A stretch of 64,000 bases of DNA from NCBI GenBank assembly GCA_003577165.1, contig QEUM01000008.1, positions 45,481 through 109,480 on the forward strand, given 5' to 3'. A model generated the notes under the pieces. It ran no database searches. It was not told the origin of the DNA and was given only the letters and a program-made list of their open reading frames with translations. The translations under genes and the position numbers were made by a program. This document shows, in pieces, positions 42,261-50,231 of the stretch (the first letter of the stretch is position 1; every line of letters begins with the position of its first letter). Origin of the DNA: Armatimonadota bacterium (GTDB taxonomy: Bacteria > Armatimonadota > Fimbriimonadia > Fimbriimonadales > ATM1).

Positions 42261-42292
42261 TCTCTGCCTCGGCGCAGGCCGAGACTGAATCC

Positions 42293-42802
42293 TTGCGCTG
42301 GCTCCTCGCCTGCCTCCTTCTCCTCATAGCCGTGAGCCTCGTGGCACTGGTATCGCGTGATGCGTGCAGATCGGCTCCGAACCTCGCATCGAGGTTTTTC
42401 GATGAGCGCCTGGATCCGAAACTGGACCAGCCGCTCATGATCGCGGAAACGGGTCTCCACGGTCGGAGCCTCAAACCGAGCGAGAAGGGCTCTACTCTGT
42501 TAGTCGCGGCGGGAAGCTGTGGGTCGTGCAGTTCGAGCAAATTCGATCCCTTTGCGAAAAAGTGGCACGCGTTTGAGAAGGTTATCGTCGTCTACAACGG
42601 CGAAATCTCTCAGGAGGATCGAGCCAAACTCGCAAACTTGCCGAAGAACGTAGCCGTACTTGAGGACCGCGACGGGCGAATCACAGTCAAGTTGAACGCT
42701 CTTTGGTCACCACGGTTCTTCCTTCTCGACCGTGCGGGAAACCTGATTGCCAAACAGCGTTCCAACGACGAGCTTCCAGCCTTTCTGGAGGTGCAGGAAT
42801 GA
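42293..42802 (+). CDS. membrane-anchored thioredoxin-like protein, start disrupted by 8-bp repeat
   Basis: From the TTG at 42293 the product has about 169 residues: a signal anchor (WLLACLLLLIAVSLVALV), then STLLVAAGSCGSCSSSKFD, a CxxC thioredoxin-like motif, and a likely cis-Pro in NALWSPRFFLLDRAGNLI. It should face the periplasm. The natural start seems to be the ATG at 42219, which is leaderless but out of frame by one repeat unit; the TTG at 42293 lacks a good Shine-Dalgarno. So expression may be phase variable and off at present. Its stop overlaps the pilin-like start (ATGA), with GGAGG just before. It could make disulfides in the 12-Cys protein downstream. Confidence 0.65.
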   Translation: MRWLLACLLLLIAVSLVALVSRDACRSAPNLASRFFDERLDPKLDQPLMIAETGLHGRSLKPSEKGSTLLVAAGSCGSCSSSKFDPFAKKWHAFEKVIVVYNGEISQEDRAKLANLPKNVAVLEDRDGRITVKLNALWSPRFFLLDRAGNLIAKQRSNDELPAFLEVQE

Positions 42803-43335
42803 AACTCCGTGCATTTACATTAGTCGAACTGATCATCGTTCTGTCCATCATGGCGATCATCACGGCGATCGCATATCCAGTGATCGCCGGAGCGGTCGGT
42901 AGGGCAAAGGAATCGCAGTGTATGTCGAACCTCCGGCAGTTCGGAGTGGCGATTGAGATGTACCGAAACGATTACGACGGCACCGGCAAATGGGGAACAC
43001 CCGCTCAGATGGGAATGCCACACCCCTTGTTCACCTTGGTACAAGCAAAGTACCTGAGTACTGAACTTCGATGCGGCGGAGTGGATCCCATGCGAGGCGT
43101 TCGCGGCCTTTACGCGCAGTTCTGGTGGAGTTACTCGGACACAAATTGGGCGCGGTATGTGGCCAAGTGGAGCGACCATACAATAGCAATATTTGATACC
43201 AATCACCGGAATAGAACCGGCGTATACGCGAGCCCCGTCGCCATTCATCATGGGATGGGCCTCGCGCTGTCCGGCAATGTTCGCGTGCTTTCCAAACGTG
43301 GATCACCGGAGAACCAGTTGTGGTGGCACGAGTGA
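42799..43335 (+). CDS. type IV pilin-like (pseudopilin) protein
   Basis: 178 residues from the ATG at 42799, with GGAGG seven bases upstream. The N-terminus MKLRAFTLVELIIVLSIMAI is a class III prepilin signal with the F-T-L-V-E-L methylation site and hydrophobic helix, so it is cut by a prepilin peptidase. The rest is a DUF1559-like or GspG-like globular head: SQCMSNLRQFGVAIEMYRND and, near the end, VAIHHGMGLALSGNVRVL. Such proteins with one helix are common in Planctomycetes and Armatimonadota in many copies. No pilus assembly gene is adjacent. It is coupled to the thioredoxin-like gene. Confidence 0.85.
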   Translation: MKLRAFTLVELIIVLSIMAIITAIAYPVIAGAVGRAKESQCMSNLRQFGVAIEMYRNDYDGTGKWGTPAQMGMPHPLFTLVQAKYLSTELRCGGVDPMRGVRGLYAQFWWSYSDTNWARYVAKWSDHTIAIFDTNHRNRTGVYASPVAIHHGMGLALSGNVRVLSKRGSPENQLWWHE

Positions 43336-43369
43336 GTTCACGGCAAATATCTGACGAGGAGATGACATA

Positions 43370-43714
43370 GTGAAACAATCGAAGTTCAAATACGGGTTGA
43401 AGAGAATCTTCGCAGTCGCGACGCTGGAGACGCTTGCGCTCGGAGGAGTCGTAGCCACGTGTAACTGGGGCTATTTCTTCAATGATTGCGTCGGTTACGG
43501 TTGCCCCATGGACTGTTGGGAGTCCGACCGAAGCAGTATTGCAAGCTCGTGCTGTGACAATCCGGGCGTCAATTGCTACCAGTGCAACTTCCAGACCATT
43601 TGGTGCACTGACGGTAGTGCTCCGTGCTCAAACGGCCTGGCGATGTCTCGCTACTATTATCTGGGAGGAGAAGTGGAGTGCGTGGCATCCTCCCTGACGT
43701 GCGAGCACGTCTGA
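43370..43714 (+). CDS. small exported cysteine-rich protein (12 Cys)
   Basis: Not recognised. 114 residues, start GTG at 43370 after GAGGAG. The N-terminal part (YGLKRIFAVATLETLALGGVV) is a signal peptide or anchor. The remaining 85 residues hold 12 cysteines, for example DCVGYGCPMDCW, SSCCDN and NCYQCNFQTIWC. An even number suits six disulfides outside the cytoplasm. It follows a pilin-like gene and a thioredoxin-like gene, so an oxidative folding link is likely. The composition is more like a small secreted toxin, bacteriocin or pheromone than a metal carrier, but this is inference only; no modification or immunity gene is recognised. Confidence 0.65.
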   Translation: MKQSKFKYGLKRIFAVATLETLALGGVVATCNWGYFFNDCVGYGCPMDCWESDRSSIASSCCDNPGVNCYQCNFQTIWCTDGSAPCSNGLAMSRYYYLGGEVECVASSLTCEHV

Positions 43715-43740
43715 TTGTTAGGGGCAAAGCGAGCGGTTGA

Positions 43741-44364
43741 ATGCGTGTGCTTCTAATCGTCGGCGTACTAGCAGCCCTAGCGGTACTCGTGGTGATGCTC
43801 CTGCCGAAGAGGACACTTGAGCAACAAGCATCCGACTTGGTTCAGGCTCTCCTGGCTGGCGACACGGATGTGCTTTGGGAGCGTAGTGTCGAGAAGCTTC
43901 GCGGCGACTCAGGCCTAACGAAGGAAACGTATGCGCGCCTTTACCGAGAGCTTGTTGCACCCCGCATGATCGGCTGGAAACCCGCAGGACCGGCCGACTC
44001 GGTAAGCGATGGCAGCGAGGCGTATGGAAGCCATGGAGTTGTGATGCGTCACGCGAACGGACGCGAGTTCGTGTTGGCTTGGAATGCGTTCGATTCGGGT
44101 GAAGGGGCAGGCCTGATCTGTGCTACAGAAATCCTCCCAAAGGCGTGGGTGATGGATTACCTGGCGTCCGGCGAAGACCTTAGTGTGAGTGGCTCAATCT
44201 CGCTCGCCAAGTACCTGGGTTTGAAGGCCGACCTGCTGAAGCTTCGCCAAATCGGCCTCAAAGGTTCTGTCCCGCTTGACGCATCGCAGCCGATCAAGCC
44301 GCTCGATGCCTGGCTTGCCGATCTCGCCGAGCGCTCGAAGCATCTGCGGCCCGCATCGAACTGA
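43741..44364 (+). CDS. membrane-anchored protein of unknown function
   Basis: 207 residues, not recognised. One N-terminal membrane segment (VLLIVGVLAALAVLVVMLL) and then a soluble domain outside. Segments EQQASDLVQALLAGDTDVLW and GLTKETYARLYRELVAPRM resemble the small alpha+beta domains found in exported anchor proteins with an NTF2-like or lumazine-binding-like shape, but the match is weak. It is the last gene of the cassette and starts 26 bases after the Cys-rich gene. Could be immunity, sensing or accessory for that protein. Hairpin-rich DNA follows. Confidence 0.6.
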   Translation: MRVLLIVGVLAALAVLVVMLLPKRTLEQQASDLVQALLAGDTDVLWERSVEKLRGDSGLTKETYARLYRELVAPRMIGWKPAGPADSVSDGSEAYGSHGVVMRHANGREFVLAWNAFDSGEGAGLICATEILPKAWVMDYLASGEDLSVSGSISLAKYLGLKADLLKLRQIGLKGSVPLDASQPIKPLDAWLADLAERSKHLRPASN

Positions 44365-44383
44365 TTAGGCGAACGGGCGATCG

Positions 44384-44520
44384 GCGAGATCAACTCGCAT
44401 AGGGCCCGGGCGGAGCCAGTGTCTCCCCCCCGGCTCGGGCCCGGTCCCAGTGTCAGCCGAGGGTGAGGCGTGCCGTGGACCCGGTCTGCCTCCATCGGAG
44501 GGACCAGAACCTCACGGTTC
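44384..44520 (+). ncRNA. candidate structured RNA, four consecutive hairpins
   Basis: Within the 362-base gap before the adenosyltransferase gene lie, nearly back to back: GCGAG/CTCGC (44384-44398); GGGCCC/GGGCCC plus GAGCC/GGCTC (44402-44442); GGTCCC/GGGACC enclosing CCGA/TCGG and GAGGC/GCCTC (44443-44505); and GAACC/GGTTC (44507-44520). This density is more than expected by chance. No match to SRP RNA, RNase P, tmRNA or 6S could be made by eye. It may be an ncRNA or a long mRNA leader. Confidence 0.4.
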
Positions 44521-44697
44521 CCCGGGTGTGCACGCGTACGGAGCTCTCGCTCAGTAGGCGATCCGGTTGCGCATGCATACCAGGAACAAAACCTTGAAAC
44601 ATCGGGGAGCATGGTCTGAAGACTTGTGCGAATTAAGCGAACCGAAAGGTCCAACGTGGGTTCGTAGCGACGGCGCGACGCCGGTGGCCAGCCTCCG

Positions 44698-44713
44698 AAA
44701 GGTCAGGAGACCA
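44698..44713 (+). promoter_or_regulatory. B12-box-like motif before the adenosyltransferase gene
   Basis: AAAGGTCAGGAGACCAG matches the 3' B12-box part of cobalamin riboswitches (AGYCAGGAGACCTGCC). The gene after it acts on cobalamin. But the rest of the known aptamer core (GGGAA, GGTG-AATCC, GCCACTG) was not found, so this may be coincidence or a divergent type. Confidence 0.25.
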
Positions 44714-44726
44714 GTAAACTCACTCC

Positions 44727-45278
44727 GTGGCGCGGATCTATACGAGGTCGGGAGACAAGGGCGAAACCGGGCTCATCGGAGGCGGAAGGACCTCGAAGGC
44801 AGACGACCGGATCGAGGCGATCGGGGCCGTGGACGAAACGAACGCCGCCATCGGCGTCGTGCGCGCGGCCAGCGGCCCGCCGGAGCCGGGAGACTTCTTC
44901 GAGTGGATTCAGAACCGCCTGTTCGCGGTCGGCAGCGCGCTCGCTTCCCCGACCGGCGTGGTGGAGGGAGTGCCCGATGTGGGAGAGGAAGATGCTTCGA
45001 GAATCGAGTCGGAGATCGACCGACTCGAGCAGGCTCTGCCCCCGCTCCGCAACTTCATCCTCCCAGGCGGGACCGAGGCCGCAGCCCACGCGCACCTCGC
45101 AAGAACCGTTTGTAGAAGGGCCGAGAGGGCCGTGGTCCGGCTGCAGGCGTCGGGCGGCGCCCCGGCCGGTGCGGTAACCTTTCTTAATCGCCTCTCGGAC
45201 TACTTGTTCGTGCTTGCCCGAACCCTCAACCACCGGGCGGGCGTCAAAGAGGCGGAGTGGAGGCCTAAGTCCGAATGA
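44727..45278 (+). CDS. cob(I)yrinic acid a,c-diamide / cobalamin adenosyltransferase, PduO type
   Basis: 183 residues, GTG start. The N-terminal ATP-binding motif RIYTRSGDKGETGLIGGGR is diagnostic, followed by DDRIEAIGAVDETNAAIGV, the PPLRNFILPGGTEAAAHAHLARTVCRRAER segment and the C-terminal FLNRLSDYLFVLARTLN. The enzyme moves the adenosyl group from ATP to Co(I) corrinoids, giving coenzyme B12. A TAAACT lies six bases before the GTG with no Shine-Dalgarno at proper distance, so the mRNA may start at the GTG. A B12-box-like motif overlaps that region. It is coupled (ATGA) to the LolA-like gene. No B12-dependent enzyme is in the window. Confidence 0.92.
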   Translation: MARIYTRSGDKGETGLIGGGRTSKADDRIEAIGAVDETNAAIGVVRAASGPPEPGDFFEWIQNRLFAVGSALASPTGVVEGVPDVGEEDASRIESEIDRLEQALPPLRNFILPGGTEAAAHAHLARTVCRRAERAVVRLQASGGAPAGAVTFLNRLSDYLFVLARTLNHRAGVKEAEWRPKSE

Positions 45279-46039
45279 TCGTAGCCCTAACTTGCGCAGC
45301 AGCCGCCCTGATGGCGCCCCAGGCCAGCAAGGGGCCGGAGATCTTCAACAAGATGCTCCAACGCTACTACGCGGCCAACACCGTCAAGGGCACGTTCGAA
45401 CTCGTGCAGACGGCCGTGGGCTCCGAGACCGCCAAGGTTCGCGTTGCGACAAGCCTGCAGGTGGCCAAGCCGAACAAGGTCTTCCTCGAACAGGTTCGAA
45501 TTCCACGCTCCACCGAACCGGAAGTGCGAAATCATTTCTCCGCGGTTTCCGATGGACAGCAGATCAGTTACACCGTCCCCCGCGACATGCTGCCGTTCGG
45601 ATCGCGGGATCGCGTCTGGGAGGCCGCCCCCCCCACGATCAGCCAGTGCCTCGACATGGTCGTCCCCTTGACCATAGACAGAAGCCTTCCTCTCGCTGTC
45701 TCGTTCTATAACGTGTACGAGATCAACGAATTCAGCAAAAAGGTCAGCGCGCTGCAGTTCGTGGATGAAACGAACTACGACGGAAAGTCTGCCTACAGGC
45801 TGAAGGCCGACTACGCGATCATGAACGTGAAAGTGGGTTCGAGCGTTCAGCCGGTGCGCATTCCCGCTTACATCTTCATTGACAAGGAATACAACCTCAT
45901 TGGCATCGCGTATGAAGAAACGATCGCGCAGGAGAACCTGAGGGTCAAGATCACGAGCCAATGGGTGGTGCGGCTCACTGTGGACGGCCCTGTTGACGCG
46001 GCGCTGTTCGTCGTTCCAAAGACGTCCGCGGATCGCTAA
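45275..46039 (+). CDS. exported LolA-like / DUF2092-like lipoprotein carrier-fold protein
   Basis: 254 residues, ATG overlapping the previous stop. It begins with a short signal peptide (IVALTCAAAALMAPQ) and then KGPEIFNKMLQRYYAANTVKGTFELVQT, the pattern of LolA-type proteins in which a helix precedes a large beta half-barrel. Later strands include VRVATSLQVAKPNKVFLEQV and AYIFIDKEYNLIGIAYEET. The family binds lipids or lipoproteins in the periplasm, but this protein is remote and its cargo is unknown. It converges on the EVE gene with a four-base overlap. Confidence 0.6.
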   Translation: MIVALTCAAAALMAPQASKGPEIFNKMLQRYYAANTVKGTFELVQTAVGSETAKVRVATSLQVAKPNKVFLEQVRIPRSTEPEVRNHFSAVSDGQQISYTVPRDMLPFGSRDRVWEAAPPTISQCLDMVVPLTIDRSLPLAVSFYNVYEINEFSKKVSALQFVDETNYDGKSAYRLKADYAIMNVKVGSSVQPVRIPAYIFIDKEYNLIGIAYEETIAQENLRVKITSQWVVRLTVDGPVDAALFVVPKTSADR

Positions 46040-46512
46040 CTCCGTTTGCCCAATCGGCAGACGATTTCCCACTCCTCGTTCGTCACCGGCGTGATGCTGA
46101 GGCGATTGCCGCGCTTCGTGACGACCATCCCCTCCAGTCCAGGTGTCGCTTTGAGTTCTGCGAGGGGGACCAGCCGGTCGAACTTCTTGAGGGGCCGGAT
46201 GTCCACCATCAGCCATCGCGGGTTCTTGGGATCGCTCTTCGGATCGAAATTCTCCGACGCCGGATCGAACTGCGTCGGGTCGGGCTTTGCTGCGCTCACG
46301 ATCTCCGCCGTGCCGACGATCCCCGGCTCGGGGCAGCTGCTGTGATAGAAAAGCACCAGGTCCCCCACCGACATCTCATCGCGCATCATGTTTCGAACCT
46401 GATAACTCCTCACTCCGTCCCAATGGCCGACGCCTGACGGCTCAGCGAGAAGGTCGTCGTAGGAGTAGCAATTCGGCTCAGACTTGAACAGCCATTTGCG
46501 TGATGGCGCCAC
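46036..46512 (-). CDS. EVE domain-containing protein
   Basis: 158 residues, GTG start. The EVE (PUA-like) fold is clear from RKWLFKSEPNCYSYDDLL, VGHWDGVRSYQVRNMMRDEM, VGDLVLFYHSSCPEPGIVGTAEIV and NPRWLMVDIRPLKKFDRLVPL. EVE domains bind modified bases in DNA or RNA; human THYN1 is a homologue. It may read modified cytosine or tRNA bases, or belong to a restriction-type defence, but no defence gene is near. TACAAA lies seven bases before the GTG without Shine-Dalgarno. Convergent with the LolA-like gene and divergent from the acyl-CoA dehydrogenase gene. Confidence 0.92.
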   Translation of the reverse strand: MAPSRKWLFKSEPNCYSYDDLLAEPSGVGHWDGVRSYQVRNMMRDEMSVGDLVLFYHSSCPEPGIVGTAEIVSAAKPDPTQFDPASENFDPKSDPKNPRWLMVDIRPLKKFDRLVPLAELKATPGLEGMVVTKRGNRLSITPVTNEEWEIVCRLGKRS

Positions 46513-46566
46513 GTTTGAGTTTGTACCCTCTCGCTCCCGTCGGTGACCGCGTCTATAATCCGCGCG

Positions 46567-48219
46567 ATGTCGACGGGATCAAGCGCATCGGCGCGCGCAA
46601 CAGGCTGCGAGTTCTTGCTGCGTGCGCCGCTCGGAGTCCAGACCCCGGAAGACTTCGACGCCGATGTTCGCCTGATGGCCGACGCAGCCCTCCAGTTCGC
46701 GCGGGGCGAAGTGATGCCGGTCTTGGATCGCCTCGATGCGCAGGAAGAGGGCCTAATGATGTCTCTCCTCAAGAAGGCCTGCGATCTCGGCTTTGGCGCC
46801 GTCGACTCACCGGCAGAATTTGGAGGCCTGGGACAGCCGAAGGCGGTCGCGACGCGCGTCCTCGAGATGTTGAGTCCCAACGGGAGTTTCGCAACGACCA
46901 TGGGCGTGCACTCGGGAGTGGGCCAGACTCCCATCGCGCTGTTCGGAACAGACGAACAGAAACGACGATACATCCCCCCCCTGGCGCGTGGTGACTACAT
47001 GGGCGCGTATGCGCTCAGCGAACCGAACAGCGGCTCGGATGCTCTCAGCGTCTCCTGCCGAGCGACCCTGACACCCGACGGGGCGAATTGGAAGTTGAAC
47101 GGCACGAAGATGTGGATTTCGAACGCGAAGTGGGCCGGCTCGTTCATCGTGTTCGCGAAGGTGGAGGGCGAGCGCTTCACGGCGTTCATCGTCGAACGAG
47201 AACATCCCGGTGTGTCCGTGTCGGCAGAAGAGCACAAGATGGGCCTCAAGGGGAGTTCGACTGCGCGACTGGTGTTAGACGGCGCGGAGATTCCGCGAGA
47301 CAACACGCTTTATGAAGTCGGCGAGGGACATCGCGTCGCCCTCAACACCTTGAACTTGGGTCGCTGCAAGTTGGCCGCCATGGCGCTCGGCCAAGCGAGA
47401 GAGGCGATTCATCAGACGGCGAAATACGCGAGGGAGAGACGGCAATTCGGAAGGAGCATCTCCGAATTCGGGTTGATTCGAGACAAACTCGCGAGGATGG
47501 CGTCGAACGTGTTCGCCGCGGAGAGCATGCTCTATCGGACGGTCGGCTGCATTGACGACGCGTTCGCCGCGGTCGATCCGTCGAAGGGAAACGTCGCGGA
47601 GCAGAACCGTCGCGCCGCGGAGGAGTTCGCCGTCGAGTGCTCGCTCGTCAAGGTCTTCGCCACGGAAGCGCTCGGCCACTGCGTGGATGAGGCAATTCAA
47701 GTGCACGGAGGATTCGGATTCACGGAGGAGTTCCCTGTAGCAAGGCTGTATCGCGACGCACGCGTCATGCGAATCTACGAGGGCACGAACGAAATCAACC
47801 GTCTCTTTGCGTTCAATCGCCTCGCGACGAAGGGCGGCCTGAACGCCGCGCTGGATGCCGAGCCCACCACGGCCGCCGGCGCGCTGTTCCGGCACGCCGC
47901 GATGGCGGCCACGAAACTCGACACGCGAACGCAGCAGGTCGATGCCGGCCTCTCCGACCTCCTGGCTCTCACCTACGCCCAGCAGTCGGTCATCTCCCGC
48001 GCGGACCGAATGGAAGCGTCTCGCCATCCGCGCTCCGAATTTGCTCGCGCGTGCGCCGATTACTTCTCCTTTTTGGCGGGGGTGGCCGCCTATTCGCGGG
48101 CGGCCGAAGTCTGCGCCCGCGTCGGCGGCGAGCCTCCCGTCACCCCGGAACTTCACGGGGTTGGCAGCGACGACCGCATCGCGGCGGCCGTGTTGGAGGG
48201 ATCGCAATATCCGCTTTAG
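46567..48219 (+). CDS. acyl-CoA dehydrogenase family protein
   Basis: About 550 residues, longer than the usual 380 because of a C-terminal extension of some 130 residues. The ATG at 46567 lies seven bases after a perfect TATAAT (46554-46559) with no Shine-Dalgarno, so a leaderless mRNA is likely. Motifs: GAYALSEPNSGSDALS (FAD/substrate), KMWISNAKWA, LNLGRCKLAAMALG, ARERRQFGRSISEFGLI, and the C-terminal QVHGGFGFTEEFPVARLYRDARVMRIYEGTNEI. The E in YEGTNEI is the usual general-base position of many members. It oxidises an acyl-CoA at the alpha-beta bond; the chain length is not known. A run of eight C lies at about 46974. Confidence 0.92.
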   Translation: MSTGSSASARATGCEFLLRAPLGVQTPEDFDADVRLMADAALQFARGEVMPVLDRLDAQEEGLMMSLLKKACDLGFGAVDSPAEFGGLGQPKAVATRVLEMLSPNGSFATTMGVHSGVGQTPIALFGTDEQKRRYIPPLARGDYMGAYALSEPNSGSDALSVSCRATLTPDGANWKLNGTKMWISNAKWAGSFIVFAKVEGERFTAFIVEREHPGVSVSAEEHKMGLKGSSTARLVLDGAEIPRDNTLYEVGEGHRVALNTLNLGRCKLAAMALGQAREAIHQTAKYARERRQFGRSISEFGLIRDKLARMASNVFAAESMLYRTVGCIDDAFAAVDPSKGNVAEQNRRAAEEFAVECSLVKVFATEALGHCVDEAIQVHGGFGFTEEFPVARLYRDARVMRIYEGTNEINRLFAFNRLATKGGLNAALDAEPTTAAGALFRHAAMAATKLDTRTQQVDAGLSDLLALTYAQQSVISRADRMEASRHPRSEFARACADYFSFLAGVAAYSRAAEVCARVGGEPPVTPELHGVGSDDRIAAAVLEGSQYPL

Positions 48220-48290
48220 GAATCCGCGCCCCCGGTCGTCGGGATGAGGGCCGCGTCGGTTTCGGCACGCTTTTTGCTGCGAGGTTTGGC

Positions 48291-48599
48291 GTGCTGCGAG
48301 CGCGTCCGCCCGTTCCCGTGCTGTTGCTGATGGCCGTCGGCCTGTCGGACCTCGTCCTGACGGCGGTCCTGTACGAATTCGGGCTGATCGTCGAACTCAA
48401 CCCACTTATGCGTCCCCTGATCCAGTCGAGCACCCTGCTTTTCGTGGCGGTGAAGTTCGCAACGCTGGCTGCTGCTTACGTCGGACTCCAAGCGTACGGG
48501 CGCATCGAGCCGGTTTTCGTTCGCCGCGCCGCTTGGATCGGCACGATCGCCTACGTCGTCTTGTGGGTCGGCTGGGTGGCTGGCGCGCACCTCGGCTGA
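48291..48599 (+). CDS. DUF5658-like small membrane protein
   Basis: 102 residues from the GTG at 48291, which has GAGG eight bases upstream. Three hydrophobic segments: LLLMAVGLSDLVLTAVL, STLLFVAVKFATLAAAYVGL and AAWIGTIAYVVLWVGWVAG. The motif ELNPLM after the first segment is characteristic of DUF5658 proteins. Their function is unknown. It sits between the acyl-CoA dehydrogenase and an OstA-like gene, 27 bases before the latter. Confidence 0.7.
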   Translation: MLRARPPVPVLLLMAVGLSDLVLTAVLYEFGLIVELNPLMRPLIQSSTLLFVAVKFATLAAAYVGLQAYGRIEPVFVRRAAWIGTIAYVVLWVGWVAGAHLG

Positions 48600-48626
48600 T
48601 TCGGGGTCGCGAGTAAACTCCGCCCC

Positions 48627-50231
48627 ATGCTCCCGCCTGTCCAGGCGCTCCCGCCTGCCCTCGTATGGGAGTGTGTTCACCGGCCCGCGCTGGTAATCCC
48701 CCAAGACCGTCCCAGACTCGAACTGCGAGATCCGGACCGGCCGGAAGGACCGCCGGTCATCGTGGAGTTCGACAAGATGACGTGGGACGCCGCCGAGCGC
48801 ATCCATCGCCTCTCCGGAAACGTCGTCGCCACTTATGAAACCCTACGGCTCACGTCGGCCGAAGCCGAAATTGACGACACCAAGAAGATCGCGAGATTCC
48901 GCACCGGCGTAACCGTCGTCGAACCAGATTTGGGAACGCTCAGCGCCGAGGAGATCACGATTCGGTACGCGAAGACCGCGGAGGGGGGGCAAGAGGGTAT
49001 CGCGACGGGCATCGTGATGGACGTGTTCGAAGGTCACTTCGAAGCCACGGAACTTCGGATGCGGCAGGGAAGATTCGAGATGCGCGGCGCGAAGATCACG
49101 ATGTGCGACCGCGAGAATCCGGACTTCTTGATCGGCATCGACAGGATCAGTGTCGTCCCGGAACGGAATGCGTTCGCTCGCGACGCCTATTTACAGTTGG
49201 GGCGAAGCGTGAGAGTGCCGGTGCCGTTCTTCAACGTCGGCCTGAATCCACAGCAGACCGGCTTTCAGTTGCCGCAGCCCGACATGGGAGAGAACTTCGA
49301 GTTGGGCTATCGCTGGAGAAACGTCCTCCAACTCAGTTCCCAGAGCGCGTTTCTCTATGAACAGAACGGCAAGTTGGACGAAGAGCCGTATGTGAACGCG
49401 CAACTCGCCGTGACGACGAAACTGCGAAAAGGCTCGGAGGCGAAGCGCATGATCGCGATTCGCAACGAGGACCGGGAGCGGTTTCTCAACGGATATTGGG
49501 ACAACGTCACCACCTTGACTCCGGAGCAGGAGGCGGAGTCGCTGTCGCAGGACGAGATCGACTTCTTCGTCGGCAGAACGACGAACTTTCGAACGTCTGC
49601 CCGGCCGGGGGACCGAGAGCGGATGGAAAGAGAGTGGTATGTCGGAGCCCAAGCCGCCGGCGATTTCGGCGGCCTGCTTGCGCAAGCCAACATTCGATAC
49701 GGCTCGATTCGAAGCCGCGACACCCTCATCGAGGACGAGAGGTTTGAGGCGTTCTCCACCCTGCTCCTTCCCGAGTGGCCCCTCTCGGACGGACTGTCGC
49801 TTCGGGTGCGGGCGGACGCGGCGGCGTTCGCAGGGGAGGCGTCGGCCTACGGCTGGGTGCGGCCCATGGTGGGCCTCATTAGCAGGCCAAGGCCAGGGAT
49901 CACGTTCAGCCTCGGCTATTTCCAGGCCGTCGACTTCGGCGACGCGCTGTTCAACGCCGACCGCCTGTATTCGGAGCACGGGCTCCACTTTCGCGCGGAC
50001 TTCGACCTTCCAGCAACCGACATCTCCCTGCTCCTCAAATACGACTTCGACAAAGCGGACCTGTACGACGTAGAAGTATCCGTGGGGCAAGTCGCGCACT
50101 GCATCCGGCCGTTCGTCACGTACCGAAAGTTCCCCGGATCGTTCCAGTTCGGCTTCACTTTGCGCGCCGACAAGCTCTTCGACGCACTGAAGAGGAAATC
50201 CGCGAAGCAATCCGGGAGCGACGGAGAGTGA
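48627..50231 (+). CDS. LptD/OstA-like outer-membrane assembly protein
   Basis: 534 residues. The N-terminal part has an OstA-like jellyroll: AERIHRLSGNVVATYETLRLTSAEAEIDD, then ARFRTGVTVVEPDLGTLSAEEI, repeats typical of LptA/LptD. The rest is rich in alternating strands with aromatic ends (for example PLSDGLSLRVRADAAAF and GFTLRADKLFDAL), in keeping with a beta-barrel. It is shorter than E. coli LptD. The expected role is moving lipopolysaccharide or a similar glycolipid to the outer leaflet. No clear signal peptide is seen from the ATG at 48627; a TAAACT lies seven bases before it. Overlaps the next gene by four bases. Confidence 0.78.
   Translation: MLPPVQALPPALVWECVHRPALVIPQDRPRLELRDPDRPEGPPVIVEFDKMTWDAAERIHRLSGNVVATYETLRLTSAEAEIDDTKKIARFRTGVTVVEPDLGTLSAEEITIRYAKTAEGGQEGIATGIVMDVFEGHFEATELRMRQGRFEMRGAKITMCDRENPDFLIGIDRISVVPERNAFARDAYLQLGRSVRVPVPFFNVGLNPQQTGFQLPQPDMGENFELGYRWRNVLQLSSQSAFLYEQNGKLDEEPYVNAQLAVTTKLRKGSEAKRMIAIRNEDRERFLNGYWDNVTTLTPEQEAESLSQDEIDFFVGRTTNFRTSARPGDRERMEREWYVGAQAAGDFGGLLAQANIRYGSIRSRDTLIEDERFEAFSTLLLPEWPLSDGLSLRVRADAAAFAGEASAYGWVRPMVGLISRPRPGITFSLGYFQAVDFGDALFNADRLYSEHGLHFRADFDLPATDISLLLKYDFDKADLYDVEVSVGQVAHCIRPFVTYRKFPGSFQFGFTLRADKLFDALKRKSAKQSGSDGE

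Noticed and set aside
43370..43714. Lanthipeptide or other RiPP precursor
   Set aside because: No modifying enzyme, transporter or protease of such systems is nearby; the presence of a thioredoxin-like gene favours disulfides.
44540..44726. Full cobalamin riboswitch
   Set aside because: Only the B12-box part matches; the other conserved blocks could not be found, so no firm call is made.
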